A DNA stretch of 64,000 bases from Bog-473 sp963743785 (GTDB lineage: Bacteria; Actinomycetota; Acidimicrobiia; Acidimicrobiales; RAAP-2): contig CAVURD010000016.1 in assembly GCA_963743785.1 (NCBI GenBank), positions 1 to 64,000 of the forward strand, read 5' to 3'. Numbering within the stretch: position 1 is the stretch's first letter; every line of letters starts with the position of its first letter. Below, piece by piece: positions 35,473 to 45,394 of this stretch. The notes under the pieces are model-generated. The model was not told the origin of the DNA. It worked only from the letters and a program-made list of their open reading frames with translations, and did no database searches. Both the position numbers and the translations under genes were made by a program.

Positions 35473-36936
35473 CTAGTACACGAGAGCCGGGACACGTTCG
35501 CCCGCCGCTTCGTCCGATGAGCCGCCGGTCGTGCCGCCTTGTTCGCCCGAGGTGCCGCCACCCAAATACGGGGGCGGACGTTGACCACCTTCTCCATCCG
35601 GTTCAAGCTCCTGGCGGCCGTAGTGGATCATGAGATAGACGTCGGCGATGCCCAGGCCGATGTAGATGAGGACGAAGGCAATCAGACTGATGGCGATGTC
35701 GGTGGTGGTGACCGACGGCGAGGCCGCCTGGGCCGTCTTCAGCAGACCTTGCACGATCCAGGGTTGGCGCCCGCTCTCGGTCAGGAGCCAACCGGCCGTG
35801 TTCATCAGGAACGGCACGACCGCCACCCAGGGCGCGACGCGCAGGAACCATTTGCCCCTGTCCAACTTCTTCTTGCGCAGGAGCCATGCTCCCCACAGGG
35901 CGAACAGCAAGACGGCCGACCCCAGGTACGCCATGACCCGCATCGACCAGTACTGAATGAACACGTTGGGCACGTAATTCCCCGGCCCGTACTGCTTCGT
36001 GTACTGGGCTTGCAGTTGGTTCATGCCCTGGACTTCGCCGTCAACGTGGTTGGTCGCCAATATGGAGAGCAGGTCGGGCACCTCGAGGATCTGGGTCGGC
36101 GTCATGTCGTTGTTGCCGCCCCCGATCTGGAAGAGCGAGAACGAGCAGTGGGACGGGCAGGTGTTCCACAGTGCCTCGGCGGCGGCGATCTTCATGGGCT
36201 GGTACTTGCCCTCCTGGACGCCGAGCTCACTGCCCACGAAGAGGTTCAGCGTGATGGCCGGGAGGAGCACCACCAGGGCGATGATGGCGGTGCGGCGGAA
36301 GGCGTCGACCGAGTTCTTGCGTTTGAGGTGCCAGGCCGAGAAGGCCAGCATGACCACGGAGCCGGTGACCAACGACGCCAACACGACGTGGGTGTAGCCC
36401 CACAGGAACACCGGGTTGGTGAACAGGGCCCAGATGTTGGTCAGCTGGGGTTTGCCGTGGGAGTCGAGGGTGTATCCCACCGGGTGCTGCATCCAGGAGT
36501 TGGCCGCCATGATGAACATGGCCGAGAGCATGGTGGCTCCGGCCACCACCCAGATGCAGGCCAGATGGACCTTCTTGGAGAGCCGGTCCCACCCGAAGAT
36601 CCAAAGTCCGAGGAAGGTGGACTCCACGAAGAAGGCGGCCAGACCCTCCATGGCCAGCGGACCACCGAAGATGTTGCCGACGTATTGGGAGTAGGTGGAC
36701 CAGTTCATGCCGAACTCGAATTCCTGCACCAACCCGGTCACCACCCCGATGGCCACATTGATCAGCAGCAGGGTCCCGAAGAATTTGGTCAGGCGTTTGA
36801 AGATCGGGTTCTGATTGCGGTAGTAGCTGGTCTGGAGCAACGCCACCAGAAAAGCCAGGCCGATGGTGAGCGGCACGAAGAGGAAGTGGTAAATGCTGGT
36901 GGTGGCGAACTGCCACCGGGCCAGGTCGGTACTCAT
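35473..36936 (-). CDS. cydA: Cytochrome bd oxidase subunit I
   Basis: 487 residues from ATG 36936. Heme b595 His in FATTSIYHFLFVPLTIG, the b558 ligands in WGYTHVVLASL and the later Met, and the quinol-site GWLLTESGRQPW. The Q-loop is short, as in actinobacteria and Bacillus. The reading frame is open upstream through the C-terminal ATPase of CydC with no stop between them. The C-terminus is Gly/Ser-rich. Confidence 0.96.
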   Translation of the reverse strand: MSTDLARWQFATTSIYHFLFVPLTIGLAFLVALLQTSYYRNQNPIFKRLTKFFGTLLLINVAIGVVTGLVQEFEFGMNWSTYSQYVGNIFGGPLAMEGLAAFFVESTFLGLWIFGWDRLSKKVHLACIWVVAGATMLSAMFIMAANSWMQHPVGYTLDSHGKPQLTNIWALFTNPVFLWGYTHVVLASLVTGSVVMLAFSAWHLKRKNSVDAFRRTAIIALVVLLPAITLNLFVGSELGVQEGKYQPMKIAAAEALWNTCPSHCSFSLFQIGGGNNDMTPTQILEVPDLLSILATNHVDGEVQGMNQLQAQYTKQYGPGNYVPNVFIQYWSMRVMAYLGSAVLLFALWGAWLLRKKKLDRGKWFLRVAPWVAVVPFLMNTAGWLLTESGRQPWIVQGLLKTAQAASPSVTTTDIAISLIAFVLIYIGLGIADVYLMIHYGRQELEPDGEGGQRPPPYLGGGTSGEQGGTTGGSSDEAAGERVPALVY

Positions 36937-37038
36937 GAAAAAATGCCCCTCTCGCTCTCGCGCTGCGACGGCGGGAACAGGGACACGACAGCCCCTGGAG
37001 CTCTCGCCGGCGGTCTGCTTGTCGGCCAACACGTCCAC

Positions 37039-38794
37039 CCTCAGCTCCTCCCACCACAGTTTCGAGTAGTGGCCGCCCTCGGCCAGCAGGGCGTGGTGCG
37101 TGCCCCGCTCGACGATGCGGCCCCGGTCCATCACCACGATCTCGTCCACCGACTCCAGGCCGGTCAGTCGATGGGTGATGAACAGGAGGGAACGCCCCGC
37201 GGTCACCGCCAGCAGGTCCGCAGTCAGCGCTGCGGCCGCCTCGGGGTCCAGGTGCTCGGTCGGTTCGTCGAGGAGCAGCACCGGGAAATCGGCCAGCAGG
37301 GCCCGGGCCACCGCCACCCGTTGCCGCTGGCCGCCCGAGAGGCGGGACCCGAACCGCCCCACCTCGGTGGCCATCCCCAGTGGCAGGTCGTCCAGCCAGG
37401 GGCCCAGGCCGACCCGATCGGAGCACCTGGCGCAACTCTTCGTCCGTCGCCTCCCGCCGCCCGACCCGGAGGTTCTCGGCGATGGTCGTCTCGAAGAGGT
37501 GGGCGTCCTGGTCCACCAGGCCCACCACGGTGCGCAGCTCGTCGCCGTCGAAGCGGTCGAACGCGGTCCCGTTCAGAGTCACCTCGCCGGATTCGGTGGC
37601 CAGGAAACGAAGCAGCACGGCGGCCAGGGTGGACTTGCCCGACCCGCTCGGTCCCACCACGGCCACCCGGCGGCCGGGCGACAGGTCGAGGTCGATCCCC
37701 CGCAGGGCCGACGTGTCGGCGTCGGGGTAACTGGCCCAGACCGATCGCAGCGCGATGGAGGGCGGGCCGAGCGGGAGTGGAGACGGGCTGATCGGGATCG
37801 ACCACCGGGACGGGGGCATCGGTCACGGCGAAGACCCGGGCCGCCGCCTGGCGAACCTTGCCAGGGCCTGGGTGGCCACCGGCAGGCCCACCACCAACTC
37901 GAAAGCCGCCAGCGGAATGAGGACGATCACCGCCAACAGGACGCCACTCAAGGCGCCCGAGCGCACCGAGGGGATTCCCACCATGAGACAGCCCCAGCAG
38001 GCCAGGCCCGACAACAGGGTGGTGAGGGCCAGCCCGATACCGGCGGTGCCAGCCGAGGCGGTGGCGATGGAGGCCAGGTCGGTGTCATGTCCCCGCACGG
38101 TTTCGAGCTGGGCCTCGGCGGCACCGAAGGCAACCAGTTCGGGGGCACCCTCGATGAGATCGACCACGGACACGCTGAGCTCGCCCCGTACGTGGGAGAA
38201 CCTCGATTCCCGCCGTTGCGCCAAGGCTCCGGTGAGCCACGGCACCACGGTGGCCGCCAACAACAGGGCCAACGCCAGCACCAGGCCGGCGGCCGGGAGC
38301 ATCCACCACATGACGGCTACCGTGCCGACCCCCACCATCAGGGCGATGGCGAACGGCGGTATCACCCGCAAGATCACGTCTTGGAGGGAGTCGACGTCGC
38401 GCACCATCCGAGCCAGGAGGTCGCCCCGCCGGAAGGCGGGCAGCCCGCCTGGCGCGACCCGCTCGAGTCGGCGGTAGACCACCACCCGCCAGGCGGCCAG
38501 GACCCGGAAGGCGGCATCGTGGCCGACCAAGCGCTCCTCGTAGCGCAGGAAGCCGCGGGAGAGGCCGAAGAACTGGACGCCGACGATGGCGAGGGCCAGC
38601 ACGGACTCGTTCGGATGTTGCGCCGCCCGAGAGATGAGCCACGCGGCGCAGCCCATCAGTCCGATGTCGGCCGCGATGGCGCCGGCCCCGAGCAGGCAGG
38701 CCAGAGCAGTCCGCCGTCCGCTGGGCCGGGCGAGGCCCAGCGTGCGCCCGATCGGCGCCAGCTCTCCCTGGCTCGTCACGGCCGGACCGGTCAC
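37039..38794 (-). CDS. cydC: Thiol/heme ABC exporter subunit CydC (three frame breaks)
   Basis: Six-helix membrane domain followed by an ATPase with Walker A GPSGSGKST, signature RLSGGQRQRVAVARAL, Walker B VLLLDEPTEHLDP. Frame changes lie near 37850, 37775 and 37400. The stop of cydD and this start overlap by four bases. CydDC exports glutathione/cysteine or heme and is needed to assemble cytochrome bd. No stop codon separates the end of the recognisable ATPase (37039) from cydA; about 35 linker codons intervene. Confidence 0.86.
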
Positions 38795-40519
38795 GGCTGC
38801 TCCGCCCCCACTGGCTCCAGCGAGATGACCCGGTCGGCCAGGTTCAGCAAGGAGGGGCGGTGGGCGGCGATGATCACGGTGCGACCGACCATCAGGGTCC
38901 GCACGGCGGTCAGGACGGCTTCTTCGGTCTGCCCGTCCAGATTCGCCGTCGGCTCGTCCAGCAACAGGACGGGGGCGTCGCGCAGAAAGGCGCGCGCCAG
39001 GGCCACCCGTTGGCGCTCACCGGTCGACAGACCGGCCCCCCCGGTCCCGAGGACGGTGGCCAGGCCCTGCGGCAGGCGTTCCACGACCTGGCCGAGGCCG
39101 ACCCGGGCGATGGCGGCGCGTACGTCCCCGTCGCTGGCGTCGGGCCGGCTCAAGCGGACGTTCTCGGCGATGGTGCGGGCAAAGAGATGGGGCCGCTGCG
39201 GGACCCACGACACCTGGGCCCGCCAGAGGTCGGGGTCCAGCTCGGCCAGGTCCATCTCACCGATGTGCACCGAGCCGGCCGAAGCCGTGGTGAGACAGAG
39301 CAGCACACTCAGCAAGGTGGACTTGCCGCACCCGCTCGGGCCAGCCACGGCCACCACCTCACCGGGTTCGATGCGAAGGGTGGGCAACCGCAGAGCCGGC
39401 ACCTGGCGCCCGGGGTAGACCACCTCGAGACCCTCGATCCGCAGCACCGACCGGGCCAGGTCGGGGACGTCCGTGCCGGTGCCCCGGTCCGGCAGCCGGC
39501 TGCTCCAAGACTGCGAACACATCGTCGGCCGCCTTCATCCCTTCGGCGCTGGCATGGAAGTTGGTCCCCAGCAATCGGAGGGGGAGGTACGCCTCGGGCG
39601 CCAGGATGAGGACGAAGAGCGCCGTGGAGAACCCCAGGTGGCCACCCAGCAGACGCAAGCCGACGGCCACCGCCACCAGGGCCACCGAGATGGTGGCCAG
39701 GAGCTCGAGGATGAGTGAGGACAAGAACGCCACCTTGAGGGTGTCCATGGTGGCCAGGCGGTACTGGTCGGTCATGTCGGCGATGGCTTGGGCCTGCGCC
39801 TTGGCTCGCCCGAACACCTTGAGGGTCGGGAGTCCGGCCACCACGTCGAGGAAGTGCCCGGCCAGCCGCTGCAGGTGCCGGGCCTGTCGGCCCATCTTCT
39901 CTCTGGTGGTCTGGCCGACCAAGGCCATGAAGAGGGGGATCAGAGGCACCGTGACGGCGATGATCACGGCGGAGATCCAATCGGCCCCCAAGGCCACGAC
40001 GATCACCGTGACGGGCACGATCACGGCCAGGAAGACCTGGGGCAGGTAGCGGGCGAAGTAGGCGTCGAGGGCGTCGATACCGCTGGTGGCGAGCACGGTC
40101 AGCCCACCCGACCGCTGACGGTCCAATCCGGACGGTCCCAATCGGGCGACGCGCTCCACCAGGGCCTGGCGAAGCTCCGACTTGGCCCGGGCCGACGCCC
40201 GGTCGGCCAACCGCTCCGAGAGCCATCCCACCAGGGCCCGCCCCAACACGGCCAGGAAGAGCAGCGCCACCGGCACCTTGAGTTGGGCCACCCCCTTGTG
40301 GTCGATGAAGGCGCCGGAGACGGCCGTGGCCAACAGCCACGCCTGGGCGACGACGAGGAACGCGGTGCAGCCGCCCAGCACGACGGTCAGGACCAGATAG
40401 CGACGGGTGCTGTGGGCGTAGCGCAACAAACGGGGGTCGATCGGCCTGGGCCGGGTCCGTGCCTTTGGGCCTGGCGCGGGCGCCGTGGTATTCGAAAGCT
40501 TCACCGACACGACGGGCAC
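38791..40519 (-). CDS. cydD: Thiol/heme ABC exporter subunit CydD (one frame break)
   Basis: Membrane domain with FLDVVAGLPTLKVFGRAKAQ (the ABCB coupling-helix pattern), then an ATPase with Walker A GPSGCGKST, signature GLSTGERQRVALARAF (LSTGE rather than LSGGQ), Walker B VLLLDEPTANLDG. A break near 39490 separates the two domains. First gene of a cydDCAB order. The start is unsettled: GTG 40519 or a GTG six codons later. Confidence 0.88.
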
Positions 40520-40682
40520 GCTCGGTCGGGATGGCTACGAGTCACGGAGGCCTCGGGCGCCGACACCACCAATCCCAGCTCTGGTTTCGGTTTCGCCGTC
40601 GTCAATGAACGTCACTCCCGAGGAATTCCTGCCCAAGGTCACACCCGACCACTCGTCCATGGTGGCCAGCGCGGGACGAAAA

Positions 40683-40709
40683 CTGCATCACCCACACTGA
40701 ATGAGATTG
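40683..40709 (-). promoter_or_regulatory. 27-base element upstream of the cyd operon, shared with ndh
   Basis: Second copy of the element at 34359-34385; lies about 165 bases before the cydD start. The core TGTGGGTGATGCAG is identical. Confidence 0.4.
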
Positions 40710-40732
40710 GGCGGCGAGCGTTTGCGCCGCCC
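40709..40732 (-). terminator. GC-rich hairpin after capA-like gene
   Basis: Perfect 8-bp stem GGGCGGCG/CGCCGCCC with an 8-base loop, 47 bases past the CapA-like stop; likely stops transcription before the cyd control region. A TCTTTT tract on the other side could make it work in both directions. Confidence 0.65.
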
Positions 40733-40778
40733 GGCCTTCTTTTGCGCTGCAATGGGGGGTGAGAGTCCGGTGATCCGC

Positions 40779-42077
40779 TCAGCTGTCAACCGTGAGCGGC
40801 TGCACGGCGGCCGGGGGCGCGGGCGAGGTTTCGGTGGTCGCGGTGGCCAATGGCGCCGTCGGGGTTGCGGTGGCGTTCGTACAGGCTCGGTCCTGCTCCC
40901 AGCTGGCGACGGCGTTGGTGGCGTCCGCTCCGGTCAGCGGTTGCGGGAGGTCATTGACGATGACGGCGGGCCGCCAGGTGACCTGGTCGATGTGCCGGCC
41001 CGTGGCCGTGATGACGAGGGAGCCACTGGCGTTCTCCGGTGGGGTGTTGTCGTAGAAGGCGAAGTTGCCCAGTCCGTAGTCGACAAAGGCCGACCCGAGA
41101 TAGCCCGCACCGAGGAGGACGTGCGCGTGCGTGCCCACGATGATGTCCGCCCCGGCCTTGACCAGAAGCTGGGCCAGCGGCTCTTGGAGCGGGTTGGGAC
41201 AGGCATCGAGTTCGGTGCCCCAGTGGAGGTAGACCACGACGGTGTCGGCCGTCTTCCGAGCCGCTTGCACCGCCGCGATCAGGTCGTTGACGTCATAGGC
41301 CGACGCCAGGCCGGGTTGGGTGGCGGTGGCGGTCCACGCCGTCTGCAGATTCGAGTCGATGACCTGGGTGGCCGCGACGATGGTGATGTGCTGCCCGTTG
41401 ATCGTTGTCTGATACGGCGTGAACGCCTGCGCCGCGTTCTGGCCGATGCCGAGAATGTTGTAGCCGCTCTGCTGTTTGGCGGTCAGGGCCATCTGCAGCC
41501 CGGCGGCGCCGCAATCCTCCCCATGATTGTTGGCCTCGGTGATCAACGAGATACCGGCTCCCTGGAACGCGGTGACGGCCGACGAAGGCGCGTAGAACAC
41601 GTACTGCTTTGATTGGGTGTCGGGACACGTCCCATCGGTGAGGGCCGATTCAAAGTTGGTCATGGAGAGGTTGGCCCCGGCGAGCAGCTGGGGGACGGTC
41701 GGGCCCAGCGCGCTCGTCGGATCGCTGGCCAAACTGTCGCCCAAGGTGGTGGAGACGGGAAAGTTCACGTCGCCCCCGAAGGCCAGGGTGACCGAGCGGC
41801 CGTCACCCTGCCAATCGGGTTCGAGCCTGGGGTTGTGCACCGGCGGGATGCTGGCCTTGGCCTGTTTCGCCGGCAGGTGCGCCGGCGGCGAGGCCCCACG
41901 TGGATGGCCCCCTCCCCCGGACAGGAGCAGCGCGAGCAGCAGCGCCAGGAGCAACAGCCCGGCACCCCAGATACGCCGGATGCGCCGGACCCGACGAGAG
42001 GTCAGCGTGGGATGGCCCTTCGGTGGAACATCGGGTCGGGGCCGGGGCGATCTCCTCGCCGGGGGGACGTCCACCAA
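40779..42077 (-). CDS. CapA-family poly-gamma-glutamate/capsule-like metallophosphatase-fold protein
   Basis: 432 residues with a basic N-terminus and one transmembrane helix (IWGAGLLLLALLLALLL), then the CapA domain: VTLAFGGDVNF, MTNFESAL, ITEANNHGEDCG, VVVYLHWGTE and ADIIVGTHAHVL, whose Asp/His residues form a metal site as in calcineurin-like enzymes. Family members take part in surface polymer synthesis or act as cell-wall hydrolases; which applies is unknown. No cap operon is nearby. Confidence 0.9.
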   Translation of the reverse strand: MVDVPPARRSPRPRPDVPPKGHPTLTSRRVRRIRRIWGAGLLLLALLLALLLSGGGGHPRGASPPAHLPAKQAKASIPPVHNPRLEPDWQGDGRSVTLAFGGDVNFPVSTTLGDSLASDPTSALGPTVPQLLAGANLSMTNFESALTDGTCPDTQSKQYVFYAPSSAVTAFQGAGISLITEANNHGEDCGAAGLQMALTAKQQSGYNILGIGQNAAQAFTPYQTTINGQHITIVAATQVIDSNLQTAWTATATQPGLASAYDVNDLIAAVQAARKTADTVVVYLHWGTELDACPNPLQEPLAQLLVKAGADIIVGTHAHVLLGAGYLGSAFVDYGLGNFAFYDNTPPENASGSLVITATGRHIDQVTWRPAVIVNDLPQPLTGADATNAVASWEQDRACTNATATPTAPLATATTETSPAPPAAVQPLTVDS

Positions 42078-42195
42078 GGTGGAGTCGGCGTGGCCAGCGC
42101 CCGGTGGAAGGAGGTCGGTCGTCGACGTGCGGCGCAGCTTACGGCTTGACCGGTGCTGGGCCGGGACGGCTTGGCTGGGCGGGCCGGGTGGCCGT

Positions 42196-42405
42196 TCACG
42201 GTCGTTGGCAGAAGATGTGCCAACCCGCGATCGCCCAGAAGGCCAAGAGGGCGATCCGGGACATCCACGAACTCAGGAGCCAGCGCACGATCAGTCTGGA
42301 GCCGAGCAACAGCTCCCGGTTGCGCGCCAGGACCGCGGACCACACGGCGATGCCGGCGAGCAGGATCAGCCAGACCGTGGCTCCGGCAACGATCGCCAGG
42401 GTCAC
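42196..42405 (-). CDS. Small membrane protein (DUF6186-like)
   Basis: 69 residues, two helices, ending in SRIALLAFWAIAGWHIF, the pattern of DUF6186 actinobacterial proteins. Function unknown. It follows the next-listed membrane protein by four bases, so they are probably cotranscribed. Confidence 0.7.
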   Translation of the reverse strand: MTLAIVAGATVWLILLAGIAVWSAVLARNRELLLGSRLIVRWLLSSWMSRIALLAFWAIAGWHIFCQRP

Positions 42406-42408
42406 GGT

Positions 42409-42900
42409 TCACGTGCCTTGGCGCGGCCTGCCCGCGACGAGATAGGCCCCGATCACCAGCCACAGGGCAAAGAGCACGCCTCGCCCGACCTGATAGCGCG
42501 AGACGCGGCCGATGAAATAGCTCAAGGTCGGGAGGGCGTGGGACTGGACGATGAAATTCACCAGATCCCAGCCCACGACCGCCACCACCAGAGCCGTCCA
42601 CACGATGACGGCAATCCGCAGGGACCTCGGCTGGGTGCGCCAGTGCTGTATCCAATCGGCGCTCTGCGCGATCCACGCACCGCTGGATCGGCGCTGACGT
42701 CCTCGTCCCAGCACGATGGCCATCACCAGGGCGACACCCACGAGCAGCGCCACACTCCAGCGAGCACCTGGGGAGTCTCGTGTCAGTCCGGCCTGCCAGA
42801 CGCACAAGGCAATGGCGGCGACCGTGAGCAACGCTGGTCGAACCAGCGCACCAACGCCCTCCCGTCGCCACCGGGAAACGCCCGGGCCACCTGGTCGCAT
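42409..42900 (-). CDS. Integral membrane protein related to the DUF6186-like protein
   Basis: 163 residues with three or four hydrophobic helices. The C-terminal part (RGVLFALWLVIGAYLVAG) resembles the end of the downstream 69-residue protein, suggesting an old duplication. Function unknown. The helD-like gene upstream ends 40 bases away. Confidence 0.7.
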   Translation of the reverse strand: MRPGGPGVSRWRREGVGALVRPALLTVAAIALCVWQAGLTRDSPGARWSVALLVGVALVMAIVLGRGRQRRSSGAWIAQSADWIQHWRTQPRSLRIAVIVWTALVVAVVGWDLVNFIVQSHALPTLSYFIGRVSRYQVGRGVLFALWLVIGAYLVAGRPRQGT

Positions 42901-42939
42901 TCGAAATGGGAGATACCGGAGCAGCCTAGTGGTGGGGTC

Positions 42940-45002
42940 TCAGGAGAGCAGAAGAGCCGGCAGAGGATCGGCGTGCACGATGCTCAGGTGCTGGATCGGC
43001 CGGGTCATGGCGACGTAGAGCAGCCGAAGACCTCGGTCGTCATCGCCCGCGATGGCGGCCGGCTCGACCACGACCACCGCGTCGAACTCCAATCCCTTCA
43101 CTGCGGTGGCGGCCACCACCGTGACCCGTCTCTCCATGCCGTCCCGTTCGAGCAGACCGATATCGCTCCGACCCCGCGCCAGTTTGGTGATCGGGGCCAG
43201 CTCCGAGCTCGGCACCACCAGCCCGACCAGAAAGTCCTCGCCGGCCAACTTGATCGCCTCCGCCAGACTCTCGACCAAGAGACGATCACGGTCCACCTTG
43301 AGAATGTTCGGTACCCGCGTCCCCCGACGGATCGACTGGGTGGGCTGCACCGTCGGCGCGGCCACGGGCAGCAGCTTCGAAGCCAGATCGAGCACCTGTC
43401 CCGGGGCGCGGTACCCGAGCGTCAGTTCGTCGCTTCGGACGGTAGCGGTGGCCGGCAGGTGTTGGAGGATCTCGTCCCAACTTCCGTAGCTCCAGGCGCC
43501 GGTGGCCTGGGCCAGGTCCCCCAGAATGGTCAGCGATCCCTTCGGGGCCCGGCGAGCCACCATCTTGAACTGCATGGGAGTGAGATCCTGCGCCTCGTCG
43601 ACCACGATGTGCCCATAGGTGCGGGAGCGACCGTTGACCAGATACGTCGCCTCGTCGAGCAGGGCCAGGTCGTCGATCGTCCAGCCCTGGCGACCCGATG
43701 AGCGCCCGATGAGTGACCCGATGAGCGGAGGAGGCGGCGCCATTCCGAGTCGGTCAGGATTCCTTCGGCACTGGCCCCGAGTCGGTCGGCGCTGGTCAAG
43801 AGGTCGGTGACCAGGGCGGCCGGAGAGACGGACGGCCAGAGGTGATCGAGGAGATTCCGGAAGCCGTCCGAGGCGGTCAGCTCGCTCTCGTACCAGGACT
43901 GGTCGGCGTCCAATCGCCCCGATGCCCTGACCTTGTGACGGGCCAAACTGACGAGGCGGGCCCGCAGGGCCAGCCTTCCCGCCTTGTACGGCGCCGACCC
44001 GCCGGCAATGACCGCACAGAGGTCGTTCACCTCCTGGCTGAAGAGGGTGCAGCGGGCCGCACGCGCTCGCAACACGACATCCTCTTCGATGGGGCGACGC
44101 CGTTGCTCCAGGGCCCGGGCGAGGACGTGCGCCATCCTCGGATCGCCCTTGACGCGCCGGACGTCGAACGGGTCCTCGGCCCGCACCTTCGATCGTGGCG
44201 CGATATCGGCCACCGTCGACTGCAGGACGGCCTCCTCACCGAGTGACGGGAGGACCTGGGCGATGTAACGGAGGAAGGCGCGGCTCGGCCCGAGCACCAG
44301 GACACCGTCCCGCGCCAACTCCGGATGGTTGTAGAGGAGGAACGCCGCGCGATGCAGTCCGACCGCCGTCTTGCCGGTGCCGGGACCACCCTGGACGGCG
44401 AGGAGGAGGTCGAGTGGGGCCCGAATGATCTCGTCCTGCTCGGCCTGGATGGTGGCCACGATGTCGAGCATCTCGCCCGTCCTGGCCCGCTCGAGTTCGG
44501 CCAACAGGGCGTCGCCGCCGCGGAGACGGGTCCGCGAGGGATCGCCGTCGTGTCGACCGAACAGGTCGTCGGCGACCGCGATCACCTTGGCCCGGTCCAC
44601 CATCACCTGACGTCGACGGGCGAGACCGAGCGCGTTCTCGGCTCGGGCTTGGTAGAAGGGCATGGCGATGGGGGCGCGCCAGTCGACCACGACAGGATCA
44701 CCCTCCGTGTCCTCGACGTGGCGGCGTCCGATGTGCCACGACGGACCGGCCTCCTCATCGATACGTCCGAAGAGCAGGGGACGCTGACTCTCCGCCAGAA
44801 CGGCAATCCGGTGCATCAGGGCGGCCTGATAGTCGAGGTCAGGGTGCCCGGCGTCGCGCAGGTCGTCCAGCAACGCCTTCGCCCTCCGGTGCATGGCGGC
44901 GAGGGCGGCATGAGCCAGGTCGAGGTAGTCCTGCTCCAGGCGCAGTTCGGGATCTTCATCGGGCGGCGCGTCGATCACCACGGCACGGCACCGCCGTGAC
45001 AC
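42940..45002 (-). CDS. HelD/HelR-like RNA polymerase recycling motor (one frame break)
   Basis: UvrD/Rep-type ATPase of about 685 residues. It has an N-terminal coiled coil (LRLEQDYLDLAHAALAAM), Walker A QGGPGTGKTAVGLHRAAFLL, then after a break near 43735 the motif HIVVDEAQDLTPMQFKM, GYRAPGQVLDL and the C-terminal VAMTRPIQHLSIVH. This layout is HelD, which removes stalled or rifamycin-bound RNA polymerase; actinobacterial HelR gives rifamycin tolerance. GTG 45002 and GTG 44981 are both possible starts. The upstream leader contains a promoter and terminator, described separately. Confidence 0.87.
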
Positions 45003-45112
45003 ACATCAATGCAGCAGCTGCGGCTCCGCTGCGCCCAACCCGCCTCGGCGCGCCATTCCCGGCCGGCGATGCGCCGCATGCTTCTGCCCGGAATACGCGT
45101 GTATGGGCGCGC

Positions 45113-45232
45113 AAAAAACCCCGAACATCTCGGGGAATATATCCGCAATTCCGATGCACTACAACACATCTACCAGCGGATTCAGCTTCTCCACCTCTCT
45201 CACTTTGACGATTTATCAAAGGGGAGTCAGCG
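45113..45232 (-). ncRNA. Candidate 120-nt small RNA or attenuated leader upstream of helD-like gene
   Basis: Transcription from the promoter at 45239-45267 would begin near 45232 and end at a textbook intrinsic terminator: stem CCCCGA/TCGGGG, loop GATGT (45119-45135), followed by six T (45113-45118). Inside lie CTTTGA/TCAAAG (6 bp), GATGTG/TGCATC (with wobbles) and GGAAT/ATTCC hairpins. There is no convincing open frame. The segment is much less GC-rich than the surroundings. It may be a free small RNA or a leader that stops most transcripts before the helD-like gene. No match to a known RNA family is recognised. Confidence 0.5.
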
Positions 45233-45238
45233 CCTGTC

Positions 45239-45267
45239 ATTGTAGGCAAAAAATCATCCGATTACAA
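45239..45267 (-). promoter_or_regulatory. Near-consensus vegetative promoter
   Basis: TTGTAA (45262-45267 on the minus strand), 17-base spacer, TACAAT (45239-45244). Located within the 392-base gap 45003-45394, whose right part is the upstream region of dprE1. Confidence 0.65.
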
Positions 45268-45394
45268 GGGGGATCCGGGAGGAATTCATCACCGAATGCC
45301 GCTCGATTGACCGGCGTCACCCGGAACATCTCGCCGTATCGAACGTCCATCGCCAACCAAGTCCAGCGGCGGGTCCATGTAGTTTGGAGGGTCT

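Noticed and set aside
45113..45232. Assignment of the candidate RNA to SRP RNA, 6S, 6C or tmRNA
   Set aside because: It lacks the GGAAG/AGCA tip of SRP RNA, the C-rich loops of 6C, the 6S bubble pattern and any tag frame.
45003..45394. Rifamycin-associated 19-base inverted repeat upstream of the HelD-like gene
   Set aside because: I looked for the GGGGCTTGC/GCAAGCCCC dyad described for such genes; it is absent.
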